A stretch of 64,000 nt of DNA from Rhizophagus sp. LPA8_4_AMF (lineage: Eukaryota > Glomeromycota > Glomeromycetes > Glomerales > Glomeraceae): positions 1-64,000 of the forward strand of contig JADRCO010000044.1 of NCBI GenBank assembly GCA_021464525.1, in the 5' to 3' direction. Of the stretch, positions 49,962 through 61,442 are shown in pieces; position 1 is the first letter of the stretch; each line of letters begins with the position of its first letter. The notes below the pieces were generated by a model. It was given only the letters and a program-made list of their open reading frames with translations. It ran no database searches and was not told the DNA's origin. The translations under genes were made by a program, and so were the position numbers.

Positions 49962-50549
49962 TTAATCTGCTGCTGTTATCTGTTCCCCCGTTATAGAGCA
50001 ATAGAGCTCAGAAACTTCAAACCATTCTTCTTCATAAGCCACTTGTGCTGGCTATTCAATAAGATCGTTTTAGTCAAAAATAATAAAATAAATAATAAAT
50101 AAAAGAAGCGAAACCTAAACGCACAGTTTTTCCTTCTGAATTTTTAACAAATGGATCCGCACCATGGCTAAGTAATTTTCGAGCCACTTCTACATTTTCT
50201 GCAACATATAGAGGTGTATCGTTATCATTATCACGAATATTCACATCAGCGCCTTCTGATATCAAAAACTCAATTAAATCAAGATGATTATATGATGCTG
50301 CTGCTGCTAATGGAGTGTATCCGTTAGAATCTTTAGAATTTGGAGACAATCCACTTCTTATAAGTTCCTAAATGAGAATTAGAATTTAAAAATCGGTCTT
50401 TTTTAACAGAGAACAATTAATATTGAATTTACCGTAACGCGTTGTATGTCACCGTTAGCTAGACAAGCGAATGAATTAGAATAGCAAGTAAAAAAGTTAT
50501 TTTTATAAATAAATTTTTATATACCTGCAGCAACCCAAATATTTGACAT
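49962..50549 (-). CDS. Small ankyrin-repeat protein
   Basis: Four exons, 50549-50525, 50458-50433 (26 bases), 50367-50125 and 50051-49962, give 127 residues. It starts MSNIWVAAANGDIQRVTELI and has ankyrin repeats SGLSPNSKDSNGYTPLAAAA, SYNHLDLIEFLISEGADVNI, RDNDNDTPLYVAENVEVARK and LLSHGADPFVKNSEGKTPAQ. The last exon gives the tail VAYEEEWFEVSELYCSITGE. Codon phases match at all joins and the first two exons are tiny. About three repeats plus caps; a generic protein-interaction module. Its stop-side exon overlaps on the opposite strand the possible last exon of the securin candidate. It is divergent from the Rad5-like gene, with a CACGTG box between. Confidence 0.85.
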
Positions 50550-50616
50550 TCTTTTTTGATATTTAAATATCTAATACAATCTGAAAGATGACTACTTTTA
50601 ATTGGCAAAATCTAAT

Positions 50617-50622
50617 CACGTG
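50617..50622. promoter_or_regulatory. CACGTG E-box in the ankyrin/Rad5-like promoter
   Basis: The context is the 12-base palindrome AATCACGTGATT at 50614-50625, 68 bases upstream of the ankyrin gene start and 193 bases before the helicase start. Confidence 0.5.
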
Positions 50623-50814
50623 ATTTAATGATTGGTTACAAATAGTTTCGTATGAACGTCAACAACTCCTCTACTCGCTCTACCTCTTTTCCTCTTTACA
50701 GGTGAATATTTTCGTGAGTATGACTGTAAAGCCTTTTTTACGCGAAATTAAAAGTTATCTTATTATTTATTAATTATATTCGAGAGATTAATTACCTTCG
50801 TCGCGAACATAAAG

Positions 50815-53754
50815 ATGCTACCAAGATTGCGTAATAAAAAGACCAATATTTCTTGTGAAATTTGTGGTGACACGTCTCACAAATCGGATGATTGTCCTAT
50901 TCACATTATTGAAGATGAAAGAGAAAGTAGCGTTAGAACAAAACAAAATAAAACTGATAAAAATGCGGAAAAACGTGCAAACAATGATTCTATCGATAGA
51001 GAACGAGGTTCCTCATCTAAGAAAAAACTTAGAAAGTCACCATCTTCTTCAACTTCGGAATTCGTTTCCTCTTCAATTTATCGACCTCAAAACACTCAAA
51101 GTACGTCCACTAAACTCGTTTCACCAGAAATACAACAATCTAAGGGGATTACATCACAATATTCACCATCCTCCTCCTCTTCATCATCATCCACAATACA
51201 TCCTCCAAATTATCAACGCATTTCAATTGTGCCATTTTCTCTTGATTTGGACGCGTTTAGTCAGGAACTTAGCGAAGAACAAGAATTAGAAAACAGATCA
51301 GGTTCTGACGAAGATGAAAGTGCAATCCAAAAAGTTTATGGTAATATTATTACTCAAATCGTAGGTGTAAGATATTATGATGGAGTAGTAAACAAAAATG
51401 AATCGGTTTCAATTACACGTGAGCCATTTAATATGTACGATCGGAACGCACTACGGGTTGATAATATTCTTGGAGATCAAGTTGGTCATATACCTAAAGA
51501 TTTGGCTAAAATTCTTGCTCCATTAATTGATAACGGAGATATTCGAATTGAAGGTACCATTGCTGGTAAAAAAGGAACATATGTTGTTCCTCTGCATATT
51601 CATGTTCTTGGAGTGGCAGAACGAGAGGAACGTATTACGAAAACTTTAAGATCAAAAAATATTAAGTTTGAGCCGCTTAGACCTATGTCTCAAGGTATAA
51701 ATGCTTCTGAACCGAACGAAGCATGGCGTGAACTAATAAGACAAGGTCAAACTCTTGACAAAACAAGCATTAAAAAGGTCCTTCAAGAAGTTGGAATCTC
51801 TATTGTTGATTTAGCAAAACTTCCCGAAGCTCCTCAACCAGAAGCACTGATTACCCCATTACTTTCATATCAGAAACAAGGACTTGGTTGGATGTTATCA
51901 AACGAACACCCAGAAGAACCAACTACTGACAAAGCAACTCAATTTTGGGTTATTAATAAGCAAAATAAAGAATCTTATTATTATAATTCTGCTACCGGGT
52001 TTTCTACTAAAACTCGTCCTAATTTCGCTAGAGGCGGAATTCTAGCTGATGATATGGGTCTTGGGAAGACATTGCAGACGATTGCTTTGATTACATATGA
52101 TAAAGATGGAAAAGGGTTTATTACTAAACCTGTCAAATCGGATTCAACTTATTCTAAAACCACTTTGATCGTTGCTCCTTTGAGTATTCTTGGAAATTGG
52201 GTTGATCAAATTAATATGCATGTCCAGGAAGGTTCCCTCTCTTACTATGTTTACCATGGTCCTAATCGAGATGATAATCCGAAAAACCTTAAAGGTTATG
52301 ACGTAGTGATTACTACATATTCTATACTTGGACAGTCAAATATAAAAGATAAAAAACGTGGATTATTTGCCGTTAAGTGGCTCCGAGTTGTCCTAGATGA
52401 GGGGCACATAATTCGAACCAAATCAACAAAACAAAGTATTGCCGCATATAATTTGGATGCTGAACGAAGATGGATTCTTACTGGAACTCCAATTATGAAT
52501 GAATTGAATGATATGTATTCACTTGTCAAATTTTTGAGAATCACTCCTTTTGATGAATCAGAATGGTGGAATCGTGTTTTTAACAGACCAGTAAAAGCTG
52601 GTGACAAAGCAGCTATTGAAAGACTTAAGGTTTTAATGAAAATTGTCTGCCTTCGAAGAACAAAGGATATGCAGTTCAATGGACATCCCATCTTATTCCT
52701 TCCTCCCATTAATTCCTTTGTTCACAAAGTTAAATTTAACGCAGAAGAACAAAAAATTTATGATGAAATGGAAAAAGATGCAAAAGAACGCTTTAAGAAA
52801 TGGAAAGAGTCAAATGATGCTATGAAAAACTATGCTGTTATCTTGGAATCTCTTTTAAGGTTACGACAACTTTGTGATCATCACAAACTTTGTGCAGAAC
52901 GAGTAAAAAAAATTATGGAAACTCACGTTCTTGATATGAATGATGAGAATATCATATCATTAGTAAATGCCTTAAAAGTTTCAGTTGAAAATAACGAAGA
53001 TTGCTGCATCTGCTTGGAGTCACTGACTACCCCGGTTATTACACGTTGTAAACATGTGTTTGACAGAGATTGCATTGAGAAAGTTATTGATAAGGATAAA
53101 CGTTCTTGTCCAATGTGTCGTAGTCCAGTTCAAAAGGAACATCTAATTGAATCACCTCATGAACAAGAATCAATTGATGAAGAGATTGGAAATATAATTA
53201 ATTCTGATTATAAACCAAGTTCAAAAATCAAGGCTTTACTGAAATTTCTTAAAATATCAAATGAAAAAGACCCAACAACTAAATCAGTGGTCTTCAGTCA
53301 ATGGACGTCTTTCCTTAATTTGATTGAAATTGCCCTTAAAGAATCTGATATTAAATTTGTAAGATTGGATGGTAAGATGTTGCGTAATCAACGTGAAAAG
53401 GCGATATCCGATTTTACTTATGAACCAGAAATTAAAGTCTTTTTAATTAGTTTGAAATGTGGATCTTTGGGATTGAATTTAACAGCAGCAAATCAATGTT
53501 TCCTTATGGATCCTTGGTGGAATCCGAGCATTGAGGATCAAGCTGTTGATCGAATTTATCGGTTAGGTCAAACTCGACCTGTTTCTATCTTTAGATTTGT
53601 TATTGAAAATTCAGTTGAAGATCGTGTTATTGAATTACAAGAAAAGAAGCGTGCACTGATATCTCAAGCATTTGGAGAACAGAGAAGGAAAGATGCTTCA
53701 CAAGTCCGAGAAGCTCGATTGGAAGAGTTGCAAACGTTATTGGGTGGAAATTAA
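50815..53754 (+). CDS. Rad5/HLTF-class SNF2 helicase and RING ubiquitin ligase
   Basis: A single exon of 979 residues. At the N-terminus a CCHC zinc knuckle (CEICGDTSHKSDDC, residues 14-27) precedes a Ser-rich linker. The HIRAN domain spans about residues 180-262 (IITQIVGVRYYDG to VPLHIHVLG). The SNF2 ATPase has Walker A GGILADDMGLGKTLQTIALI near 405-424, Walker B VVLDEGHIIR and ILTGTPIMN. A C3HC4 RING lies inside the ATPase, CCICLESLTTPVITRCKHVF to CPMCRSP near 725-765. The helicase C domain has VFSQWTSFLNLIE, FLISLKCGSLGLNLTAANQC and DQAVDRIYRLGQTRPVSIFR. HIRAN before ATPase with inserted RING is the HLTF/Rad5 order: PCNA polyubiquitylation and fork reversal in the nucleus. The zinc knuckle is unusual for the family. 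Intronless. Confidence 0.95.
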   Translation: MLPRLRNKKTNISCEICGDTSHKSDDCPIHIIEDERESSVRTKQNKTDKNAEKRANNDSIDRERGSSSKKKLRKSPSSSTSEFVSSSIYRPQNTQSTSTKLVSPEIQQSKGITSQYSPSSSSSSSSTIHPPNYQRISIVPFSLDLDAFSQELSEEQELENRSGSDEDESAIQKVYGNIITQIVGVRYYDGVVNKNESVSITREPFNMYDRNALRVDNILGDQVGHIPKDLAKILAPLIDNGDIRIEGTIAGKKGTYVVPLHIHVLGVAEREERITKTLRSKNIKFEPLRPMSQGINASEPNEAWRELIRQGQTLDKTSIKKVLQEVGISIVDLAKLPEAPQPEALITPLLSYQKQGLGWMLSNEHPEEPTTDKATQFWVINKQNKESYYYNSATGFSTKTRPNFARGGILADDMGLGKTLQTIALITYDKDGKGFITKPVKSDSTYSKTTLIVAPLSILGNWVDQINMHVQEGSLSYYVYHGPNRDDNPKNLKGYDVVITTYSILGQSNIKDKKRGLFAVKWLRVVLDEGHIIRTKSTKQSIAAYNLDAERRWILTGTPIMNELNDMYSLVKFLRITPFDESEWWNRVFNRPVKAGDKAAIERLKVLMKIVCLRRTKDMQFNGHPILFLPPINSFVHKVKFNAEEQKIYDEMEKDAKERFKKWKESNDAMKNYAVILESLLRLRQLCDHHKLCAERVKKIMETHVLDMNDENIISLVNALKVSVENNEDCCICLESLTTPVITRCKHVFDRDCIEKVIDKDKRSCPMCRSPVQKEHLIESPHEQESIDEEIGNIINSDYKPSSKIKALLKFLKISNEKDPTTKSVVFSQWTSFLNLIEIALKESDIKFVRLDGKMLRNQREKAISDFTYEPEIKVFLISLKCGSLGLNLTAANQCFLMDPWWNPSIEDQAVDRIYRLGQTRPVSIFRFVIENSVEDRVIELQEKKRALISQAFGEQRRKDASQVREARLEELQTLLGGN

Positions 53755-55327
53755 TAATATTAACCATATTTAGTGGTGATTATAAAAATTGCAATCTCAA
53801 TAATCTCAATAATCTGAATAATTTGAATAATAATAACATTACACTAATAATTATATGATAATCTTCGGAATAATATTTCAAAAACGGAAAAAAGTTTTTT
53901 GGACAAACATTTAAAAAACAATAAAGTATATATGATGATAATGTTTTATTATCCTTTAAAGGCATCTAGATGCCTGACAGATATAGCAGATATAGGTGAT
54001 ATGATACAAATAAGCTATAGATTCTGATGTAATATATATTTTAAACTTTTTTCAGTAAATCACAAATTAAAAATAATTCCAAAATGCATCAAATAAAAAA
54101 AATAATTACCAATTTTGGCGTGCATCATATTATAACGGTTTATCCGTTGCATAATGACTTTTTTAATTAATCTCAAAAATTAACGCAGATCACAACGCCC
54201 AAGCCCGTAATCATTCAAAATTCTCCTTATAGAAATATTGAAAATTGAAAATTAATTTGGAAATTTTATAATTCATTGATAATTTCGGTTAAATGCAAAA
54301 GGCGTACAAGATTTTTGAGATACTTTTTTACTTTTTTTGTATTTTACAGGTTTTTTTTTCGCGAATTTATTTTTATTATTAAGATGACACATGATTAAAA
54401 TTAAAAAAAAAAACAATCGATCATTTAATTCATTTAATTCGAAAAGAAAAAAAAAATGTATATTTTATATATTTATATATGTATATTTATTATAATTTTT
54501 ATCAACTACAGTTATAATCGAACAAAAAAAAAAATATCCTTTAAAAAAGAAAAAATAAAAAATAATCCCGAAGAAAAATTCTCTCTCTCTCTTTTTTTTA
54601 AAAAAAAATAAAATGACCAACTAGAATAAAAAAAATCCTAAAAAAAAAAAATAAAATAAAATAAAATAAAATAAAATAATATAGAATAAAAATAAAAAAA
54701 AAAATATTTAAAAAAATCCTTCTTCAAACTACTCTTTTCTACTTAACAACAAGGATTTTTTTTTCTCTCTCTCTTACATATAACACAATCAACTTCGGCT
54801 TAATAATAAACTTTTTTTGGAATTACCCTCTGCAAGAGTTTTGGTTTTTTTAAAAAAATAGAAAAATACAAAAATAATTTTTTTTTAAAAAAAATAAATG
54901 ATGGATGAAAAAGAAAAGAAAAAAAATATATTAACAACCTATCAAAGAAAAAGTGCTATCTTTTATATATAAAAAAAATAATTTTTTTTAATAGCAATGT
55001 CTTCATTTTATAGGAAAAGAAAAAAAAAAGATATATAAAAAGAGAAAATGTTACATCGGCAAAGTTATTGGGGGAAAAAACATAAACATGAACTAATTAT
55101 TTTTCTTCTTACATAATTATTATCATATCAAATGAAAAACATAAAAAGAAAATATATACATGTATATGTTTTTTTTTTTGTTCATGTAGAAAAAAAGGTT
55201 ATATATATATATATAAAGCAAGCCGAATTGATTCAAAACAAAAAGAAAAAAAAATACCTATACAAAATCCTATATAATATTTATATTTATATATGAAAAA
55301 AAATACAAAAAAAAATTTTTTTCTAGT
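53755..55327. other. Convergent low-complexity spacer
   Basis: It lies between the helicase and MADS-box stops. It contains A/T homopolymers, a CT run at 54581-54592 and an (ATAAA)n microsatellite at about 54650-54679. A perfect CArG-type CCTTTAAAGG is at 53953-53962. Much of it is probably the long 3' untranslated region of the MADS gene. No coding signal was seen. Confidence 0.55.
54650..54679. repeat. (ATAAA)n microsatellite
   Basis: About six copies of ATAAA in a row within an A-rich tract. Confidence 0.8.
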
Positions 55328-56651
55328 TTACTTTTTTTCAGGTGATTGATTAATTTGATTTGGATATTGCGGTACTTTGCCAGTACCATTCGTATTAGTT
55401 GTATTACCAGCAGCGGTTTGCCAATAATTTGCGGGCATATAAGCGTTATTGGCTGCATATTGATTCATGTGATTTTGTCCGTACTGCGAATATCCTGTAC
55501 CTGACATATATGGAGGACCTGCAATACCACCAGCACCGCCTAAAGTCATACCATTAGGCATTCCACCATATTGACTATATGGATTTAGTCCAAGTGCTGC
55601 ATATGATTGCTGTTGTGCCATTTGATTACCACCACTTGCTTGAGGCTAAAAATAAATACCAATAGGTTAAAAAGATTTTACATAAATAATTAAACATATT
55701 AAAATGATGATTATTTACCTTACGGTCATTATCATAAACATCACTATTAGTTCCCTCTACTGGAGTAGAACTTTCATTTCCATATGATTGGTTATTATTT
55801 GAAGATCGCGTCTAAATAAGTAAAATTTTGTCATACAATAAATAAATTTTTAGTTAAACAAAGGGGTGTAAATTGTAAAAAAACGAAATTTTAATATTTA
55901 CCGTGGATGTTGTATCTTGAGCTGAAGGAGTATCTGGTGCATTCAAACAAGCTTGAATCAAATTTTTTCCTTCAGGTTTTGTTACGAGGGGTTGAAGTTT
56001 CGGTGTGGTAAACGTATATACGAGACCAGTTTCTGATACTACAAGAAGCAATACTTGAGTTCCCGTAAGAGTACTAAGTTCGTATGCCTTAATAAGTTAG
56101 AAATTAGAAAGAGAACATTAGTAAATAATAATATATATAAATATTTTATTATATAATAATAAATAATAATTAAATTTTCGAAAAAGATATGATTTTCATT
56201 TGTTTATAAACCATAGAACAAAAACGGAAAATTTTAATATATCAAGACCAAAATGGTAATATCTTTAAAATTTTTTTTTTTTTCTGGAAAAAATACATAT
56301 ATATACACATATATATGTATATATGTAAATGAAAAAGGAAAAAGAAAATATATATATATTTATTTATTTATTTACCTTCTTCATTATACCGGCCTTTCGC
56401 TTACTGAAAGTTATATGACGCCTGCTTTTATCATCAATATATTCGATTTTTATCTTACGACGACCAGCACGCTTTTCATTTTTGCTTCCAACTTCTTCAT
56501 CCCCAGAATCATCATCATCGTCTTCATTTTCACGTTTAGTTCCTCTAGGGGTCGATTGTTCTGATAAGTCTCCACTACCAGAAGCGTTACTTTGTTTTCG
56601 TTGACTGGTTGGTGAATTTCCGGCGATTGCACTCATATCTGTGGCGTGCAT
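55328..56651 (-). CDS. SRF-type MADS-box transcription factor (MCM1-like)
   Basis: Four exons (56651-56376, 56087-55902, 55811-55719, 55645-55328) give 290 residues. A start at 56636 (MSAIAGNSP) is also possible. An acidic N-terminus is followed by the MADS box KRAGRRKIKIEYIDDKSRRH then ITFSKRKAGIMKKAYELSTL with TGTQVLLLVVSETGLVYTF. The type I (SRF/Mcm1) identity comes from GRRKIxIxxIxDKxRRxxTFSKRKxGIMKKAYELS. The first intron interrupts the MADS box after GIMKK. The SAM-like extension ..TPKLQPLVTKPEGKNLIQAC follows, then a Gln/Asn/Gly/Tyr-rich activation-type tail (LNPYSQYGGMPNG..). Mcm1-type proteins control cell-cycle and mating genes with partners. Upstream is an unusually long low-complexity flank. 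Confidence 0.95.
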
Positions 56652-58766
56652 TCAATACAAAAGAGGAAAGTCTTTTTTTGGTATAATTACGATAAAGTTG
56701 CGTAGTTTGTATGCGTTCTATTTTTTGTGTAAATTATTAAAATTTTTTTTTTGTTAAAAAAAAAAAAAAATAGGTTTAAAAGAAAAAAAAGGAAATAAAC
56801 AGATGGAGTGAGTGGTGGCGTTTTATATAAATCGAGAAATATTATTAATCTCGGAATGAGGTAATATATGTGTATTCGAAGTGTTATCATGTGTATCTTG
56901 ATGTACAGCATTCGGTATTTACGACCAATATTGTTAATAATCTGCAGTGTAATAATACTGCGCCTCAAAAAATCCAATGCAAATCAAGGAACCAATAAAG
57001 TTCAAAGGAGAAAGGAAAAAAATTACACGATGTATAAAAAATTTTGAGTTTTGTAAATCATATACGTAAATAAGAATTTGGAGGGAAGTAAAAAAAGAAA
57101 TTAATATAAAACAATTAAGTGCTCAGAGAAGAGGATAATAATATGTATGCGTGGAATATTCAAAGACACGCGATATATGATGATGCATTATAATTTTGTT
57201 TGAAAAACTCGTAATAATTTTTTTTTTTTTTTTGTTTTAAATATGTAAATAAAAAGAAAAATTAAGGGAAAATAAAATAATGAGGAGGAGTAAGAAAGTA
57301 TTAAAATTGAGTAAAGATGATGCAAATTGCACATCAAAAAAAAAAAAAAAAATTGAATTATTTCTGAAATTCTACCGAATTAGTTTTTATGAGCACGACT
57401 TTGAATTTCTATAACTAAGTTCATCCCTTTTAAAGATAATACCTCGAAAGTACGATAAATACACAAGAATAACACTTTGAAAAAAATGACGAAGGAAATA
57501 AAAAAAAAACAACAAACAAAAAAAAAAAACTAATTAAATTAGTATGTAAACGGTAAATACCTTTTCAAGGTCTTTTCACGTTCTTGAATAACTTCTTTTA
57601 GAAGAAAATTTTATGATTTTCCTGAGTCACAAACTAATAGAGAACACAGGGGTTTATAAAATAAGAAAAAAAAAAGCGAACGAAAGATTGATGGAAGAAA
57701 AAAAAAATAAAAATGAAAATTTTTATTGTTTTTGATGAAGTGCCAAACAGTTGGCTTGAACATAAAAGGGGCAAAGGGATAACAAATTGGACGGAAAAGG
57801 ATGCTGGGTTTTTTTATAACATCCCAAATCCAGTCAAAGGGTCTGTCTGTCAAAATAAATTTTTAGTCAAATTTCATTATACTTTAAGTAGTTACAATTT
57901 TTACAAGTAATGAAAAAACCGGAATAAGGTGTTACTTTGTTAAACAATACAATTGAAAAAAAAATACACATAAAAAAATTTTTTTTTTTTTTTTTTATGT
58001 ACACAATAAAAATTATTAAAGAATAAATGAAGAATAAATGGAAAAGATATAAATATTTATACTATTATAGACTATACAATAGACTTTTTTTTTTGAGTTA
58101 ATATATACTATAATATATATGTATTAAACTTCTACATACTATTTTACTATTGACAATAAGGAATTCTTTCAATAAAAACTATATTTTTTATAGTTATTAA
58201 ATAGATAACGTATTTCAAATATTTTTAAATATTTTTCTTTTTTAATTATATTTCCAGAATAGAATACAAACAACAATTTTTAGAATAGTTTAATTAAGGC
58301 TACGCCACTGCCCCATTTCTATTTATGATGTGTTACGTTTTATGATGCCCATTGAAAAAATTGTTAAAATATTACACGAAACTTAATAAAGTAACACCGC
58401 CACAACATTTTAAACTCGGGGTGACCGGCCGCAATATCTTTCTCCGTTATAATAAAAAGAATCCTTTGGTGTAATGTTGTACATCACTAGAAAAGTGTAT
58501 CAAAAAGTACTAGTAATCTTCGGTGGAAATCGATAATCAAACTCTTTAATGTCAATCAAACTCTCAAAATGTGAAATTGGTGATACTTTTTCCCCTTTTG
58601 TGGTAAGTAAATGTTTCATTAGTAATTTATGTGAAATCTTAATTTAGCATGTATTACCCGACGATGCTCCGACTTCCGACTCTAATTTACAAGATTTTAT
58701 TCTTGTTTTTTTTTTATTGTGAAACTTTTTTTTAAAAAAATAGAAGATAAAAGAGTACTGTATGTA

Positions 58767-58807
<41 letters not shown>

Positions 58808-59316
58808 CTATTTTATCTATATGATTATTTTTTTTTTTTATGATTAATCCCTTTGATAACATCAATCAGATTATGAAAAAGTTTATTATTATCGTAGTAC
58901 ACGAGTAGTACACGATATCATAATCGAATAACAAATATATTAAACCATCAATCTTTGGTAAAAAAATCACTTAAAAAAGAAATAAAAAATTGTACAAACA
59001 TTTTTTTTTACCAAAAAAAAGGAAAAAAAGAAAGAAAATTTATTCTATTCATTTTAGAATAAGAGATAAAAAGTATCAAAGAATTAAAGAAAAAATAATA
59101 GACCTATCAAAGTTGATAAACGATAAACATGACTGATAAACAGATGAACAAGAGCGACAAATATACAGGCTAAACTAAACAAAAGAACAAAGGAAAAAAA
59201 AGAAGTCCCATGCTTCAATCATATGTAAATGCTTTTTGGCGGCGCAAGTGTTGATAACATCCGGTGAGAGAAATATGCCGTATAACCGAAAATCATATTA
59301 GATATGGATTAGTTGC
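56652..59316. other. Long low-complexity flank upstream of the MADS-box gene
   Basis: A purine/pyrimidine-rich plus-strand mosaic (A-rich with scattered T runs), likely holding the MADS promoter and leader. Frames at 57611-57853 (-) and 57713-57910 (+) overlap each other and have no family match. A TATAAAAAA-type element on the minus strand lies near 57810-57820, about 1.2 kb upstream of the MADS start. A GC-richer patch at about 58290-58470 includes GGCTACGCCACTG. No gene is supported. Confidence 0.45.
58765..58808. repeat. (TTA)n microsatellite
   Basis: About fourteen uninterrupted TTA/ATT units. Confidence 0.9.
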
Positions 59317-59580
59317 ATGTCATCTAGTCAGGTGGAAAAAAGGCGTTATAAAGAGTTATACAACAAAGCACCGACAGCATATGTACATGTATACTTTACC
59401 CCTAAATGTAGCAATTCGGTAGTGCAAAATGGGCTTAATCAGGAATTTCTTTTAGAAAATCTTGTATCGATAGAAGATAGAAACATTGCCCAGAAGTCCG
59501 TGATCCACTTTAAATTAATATTACCATTTATGGTAAAGTACAGAAAGCATTTACTTTTAATAAATCACGCAGTAATTTGA
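59317..59580 (+). other. 87-codon open frame of uncertain status
   Basis: It starts MSSSQVEKRRYKELYNKAPT and later has NGLNQEFLLENLVSIEDRNI and a Leu/Ile-rich end. The composition is better than that of nearby AT-driven frames and the local GC is higher. I find no family, no splice partner and no clear promoter. It could be a small gene or a remnant. Confidence 0.25.
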
Positions 59581-61385
59581 AGATTTTCTCATTCTAATAA
59601 ATTATTATTTTATTTTAAAGCTTATATTAAACTCGGTTACTCAAATATGCATCATTTCTATACAAGTAAGTACATGATTGAATTGTTTATAACTGAGTTT
59701 ATAAATTTTGTACGGAATTGGAACCCCGTAACCCCGATATTACAGGTTTAAAACTTAACTAGACTGGGTACTTTTTTAATCTAAAAAATTCTCATACTCG
59801 AAAAAAAAAAAAAAAAAAAAAATTATGCATTTAGAAAATGGAAAAAGCAAATGGACTGAAGGGTGTTGATTGAAAACGAGATCTCATTTGATGACTTTTT
59901 CTATACAAAAAGAGATAGAAAAAAAAATAAAAATAAAAATATGAATAAATTAAGAATATTAAGAACTTTACATAATTATAATAATTTTGTGTTCAAATAT
60001 ACAACCATTGTACACTCCAAAAAAAATAACAGGTAAAACGCCCATTATAATCATTATACATGACATAAATAAAAATTACCTGTTTGATTACAAGAAATTT
60101 TTTCTTTTTTTTCCTCAATTATTCTTTTTTTTTTTTTCTTGCAGACCACTCACAAACTCCGAAACAAAAAAAAATAAAAAAGCACTTGTATAGGATTATT
60201 GATGTAAACAAAGGTTTGAAGTTATTATATCATGTGGTTAAATTACATTACTTGCTTACATTTACATGTTTTAAGCGCGATGAAACTGTTACTCTTTACT
60301 TTCTATGGTATTTTCTTTTATCAATAACAATTGTTTGATTACTATTTTTTACAGATGTACCTTTTATTAAAGTTTTTTTTTGGTTTGGATTTAAGATTAA
60401 TTTGTAAATAATGGAAAAGAAAATATGGAAAGAAAGGACGAAAAAATAATTAATTATTTATGAAAAAATTATTATTGTTTTTAAAGGATCTTTTTATTAT
60501 TCGTATTTTTTTATTTTATATTATTATTTTATTTATTTATTCATACATTATCATTTTTACTTTACTTTTTTCATTTATTTACCTTTACATTTTTTCTTTT
60601 TTTACTATTTTATTTTATTTTATTTAGTCTTATTTTATTTTGTTTTATTTTCTTTACTTTTTACATTTTGATTATTTCCTAAAAATTTCTTCTTTTAACT
60701 TCTTTAAACAGTAAGCAAACAATTTTTTTTTTTTGATTGTATAGCAAATTTGGTAAATTAATACATTGCAGTTTTTGTAATGAATGGATAATTATCAATT
60801 GTATGTCTGAATAAAGAACCCCATCTAACAACGAAAACCTTTACAATTCCAAAGATGGTAAAGTGATTCAAATTCGATTTAATATTATTTTCCCATAATA
60901 AGACCGTGTTCATATTTGATTGGCAATTTTATTTATTCAAGTTACGCTTTATTACATTTTTGTTCTGACAATTAAGAAGGATCATTATTTAAAATTTATT
61001 AAATTATTAATAAATTAAGGGGGTAAAAAAAAGGACTTTTAATAAACGTCATGTATAATGATGTAGAATGACGCGTTTGACAAAAAAAAAAGAAAGAAAA
61101 ATTGTTTCATAATCTGTTATACCCGTGAAATCTCCGTATTACTTAATTTTAGGATAAAGATTATTATAGAGAATTGTTGTTTTTAAGTATTGTTGTAATT
61201 TATAACAAGGCCAACAAGGTCAGACCAATTAAATTTTATTTCTACTATTTCTACTCGGCCATTCTGGCCAGGATCAAACCGCGGTAATAAAAAAATTTAT
61301 TGTTATGATGTGTTTAATATAATTGGCTATTCAATGATACCATATTATAATTATATGCATAAAACATAGTTCATTTAAAAATAAC

Positions 61386-61442
61386 ACTATTAATTATTTT
61401 TCCGTAAATCAATGATACTGTGTATCATTATCCATTAATAGT
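61386..61442. repeat. Nested inverted repeat
   Basis: The outer arms ACTATTAAT (61386-61394) and ATTAATAGT (61434-61442) enclose an inner hairpin AATGATAC-TGT-GTATCATT (61411-61429). Both pairs of arms are perfect. Confidence 0.7.

Noticed and set aside
52296-52709. 137-codon minus-strand frame
   Set aside because: Antisense shadow of the SNF2 helicase core.
53953-53962. Perfect CArG box CCTTTAAAGG near the MADS-box gene
   Set aside because: It lies about 1.4 kb beyond the MADS stop and after the helicase gene, not in a promoter. A similar CC(A/T)6GG also appears by chance over the RPS24 ATG, so no autoregulation is claimed.
56687-56977. 96-codon minus frame upstream of the MADS start
   Set aside because: Low-complexity Leu/Phe/Lys sequence lying in the probable leader; no domain and no in-frame splice to the MADS exon.
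57611-57910. Overlapping frames on both strands upstream of the MADS gene
   Set aside because: Short, mutually overlapping, rich in Phe/Lys from homopolymers, with no partner exons.
60084-60338. 84-codon frame in the right-hand desert
   Set aside because: Begins in a Phe homopolymer tract, has no recognised domain, and overlaps another frame of equal length.
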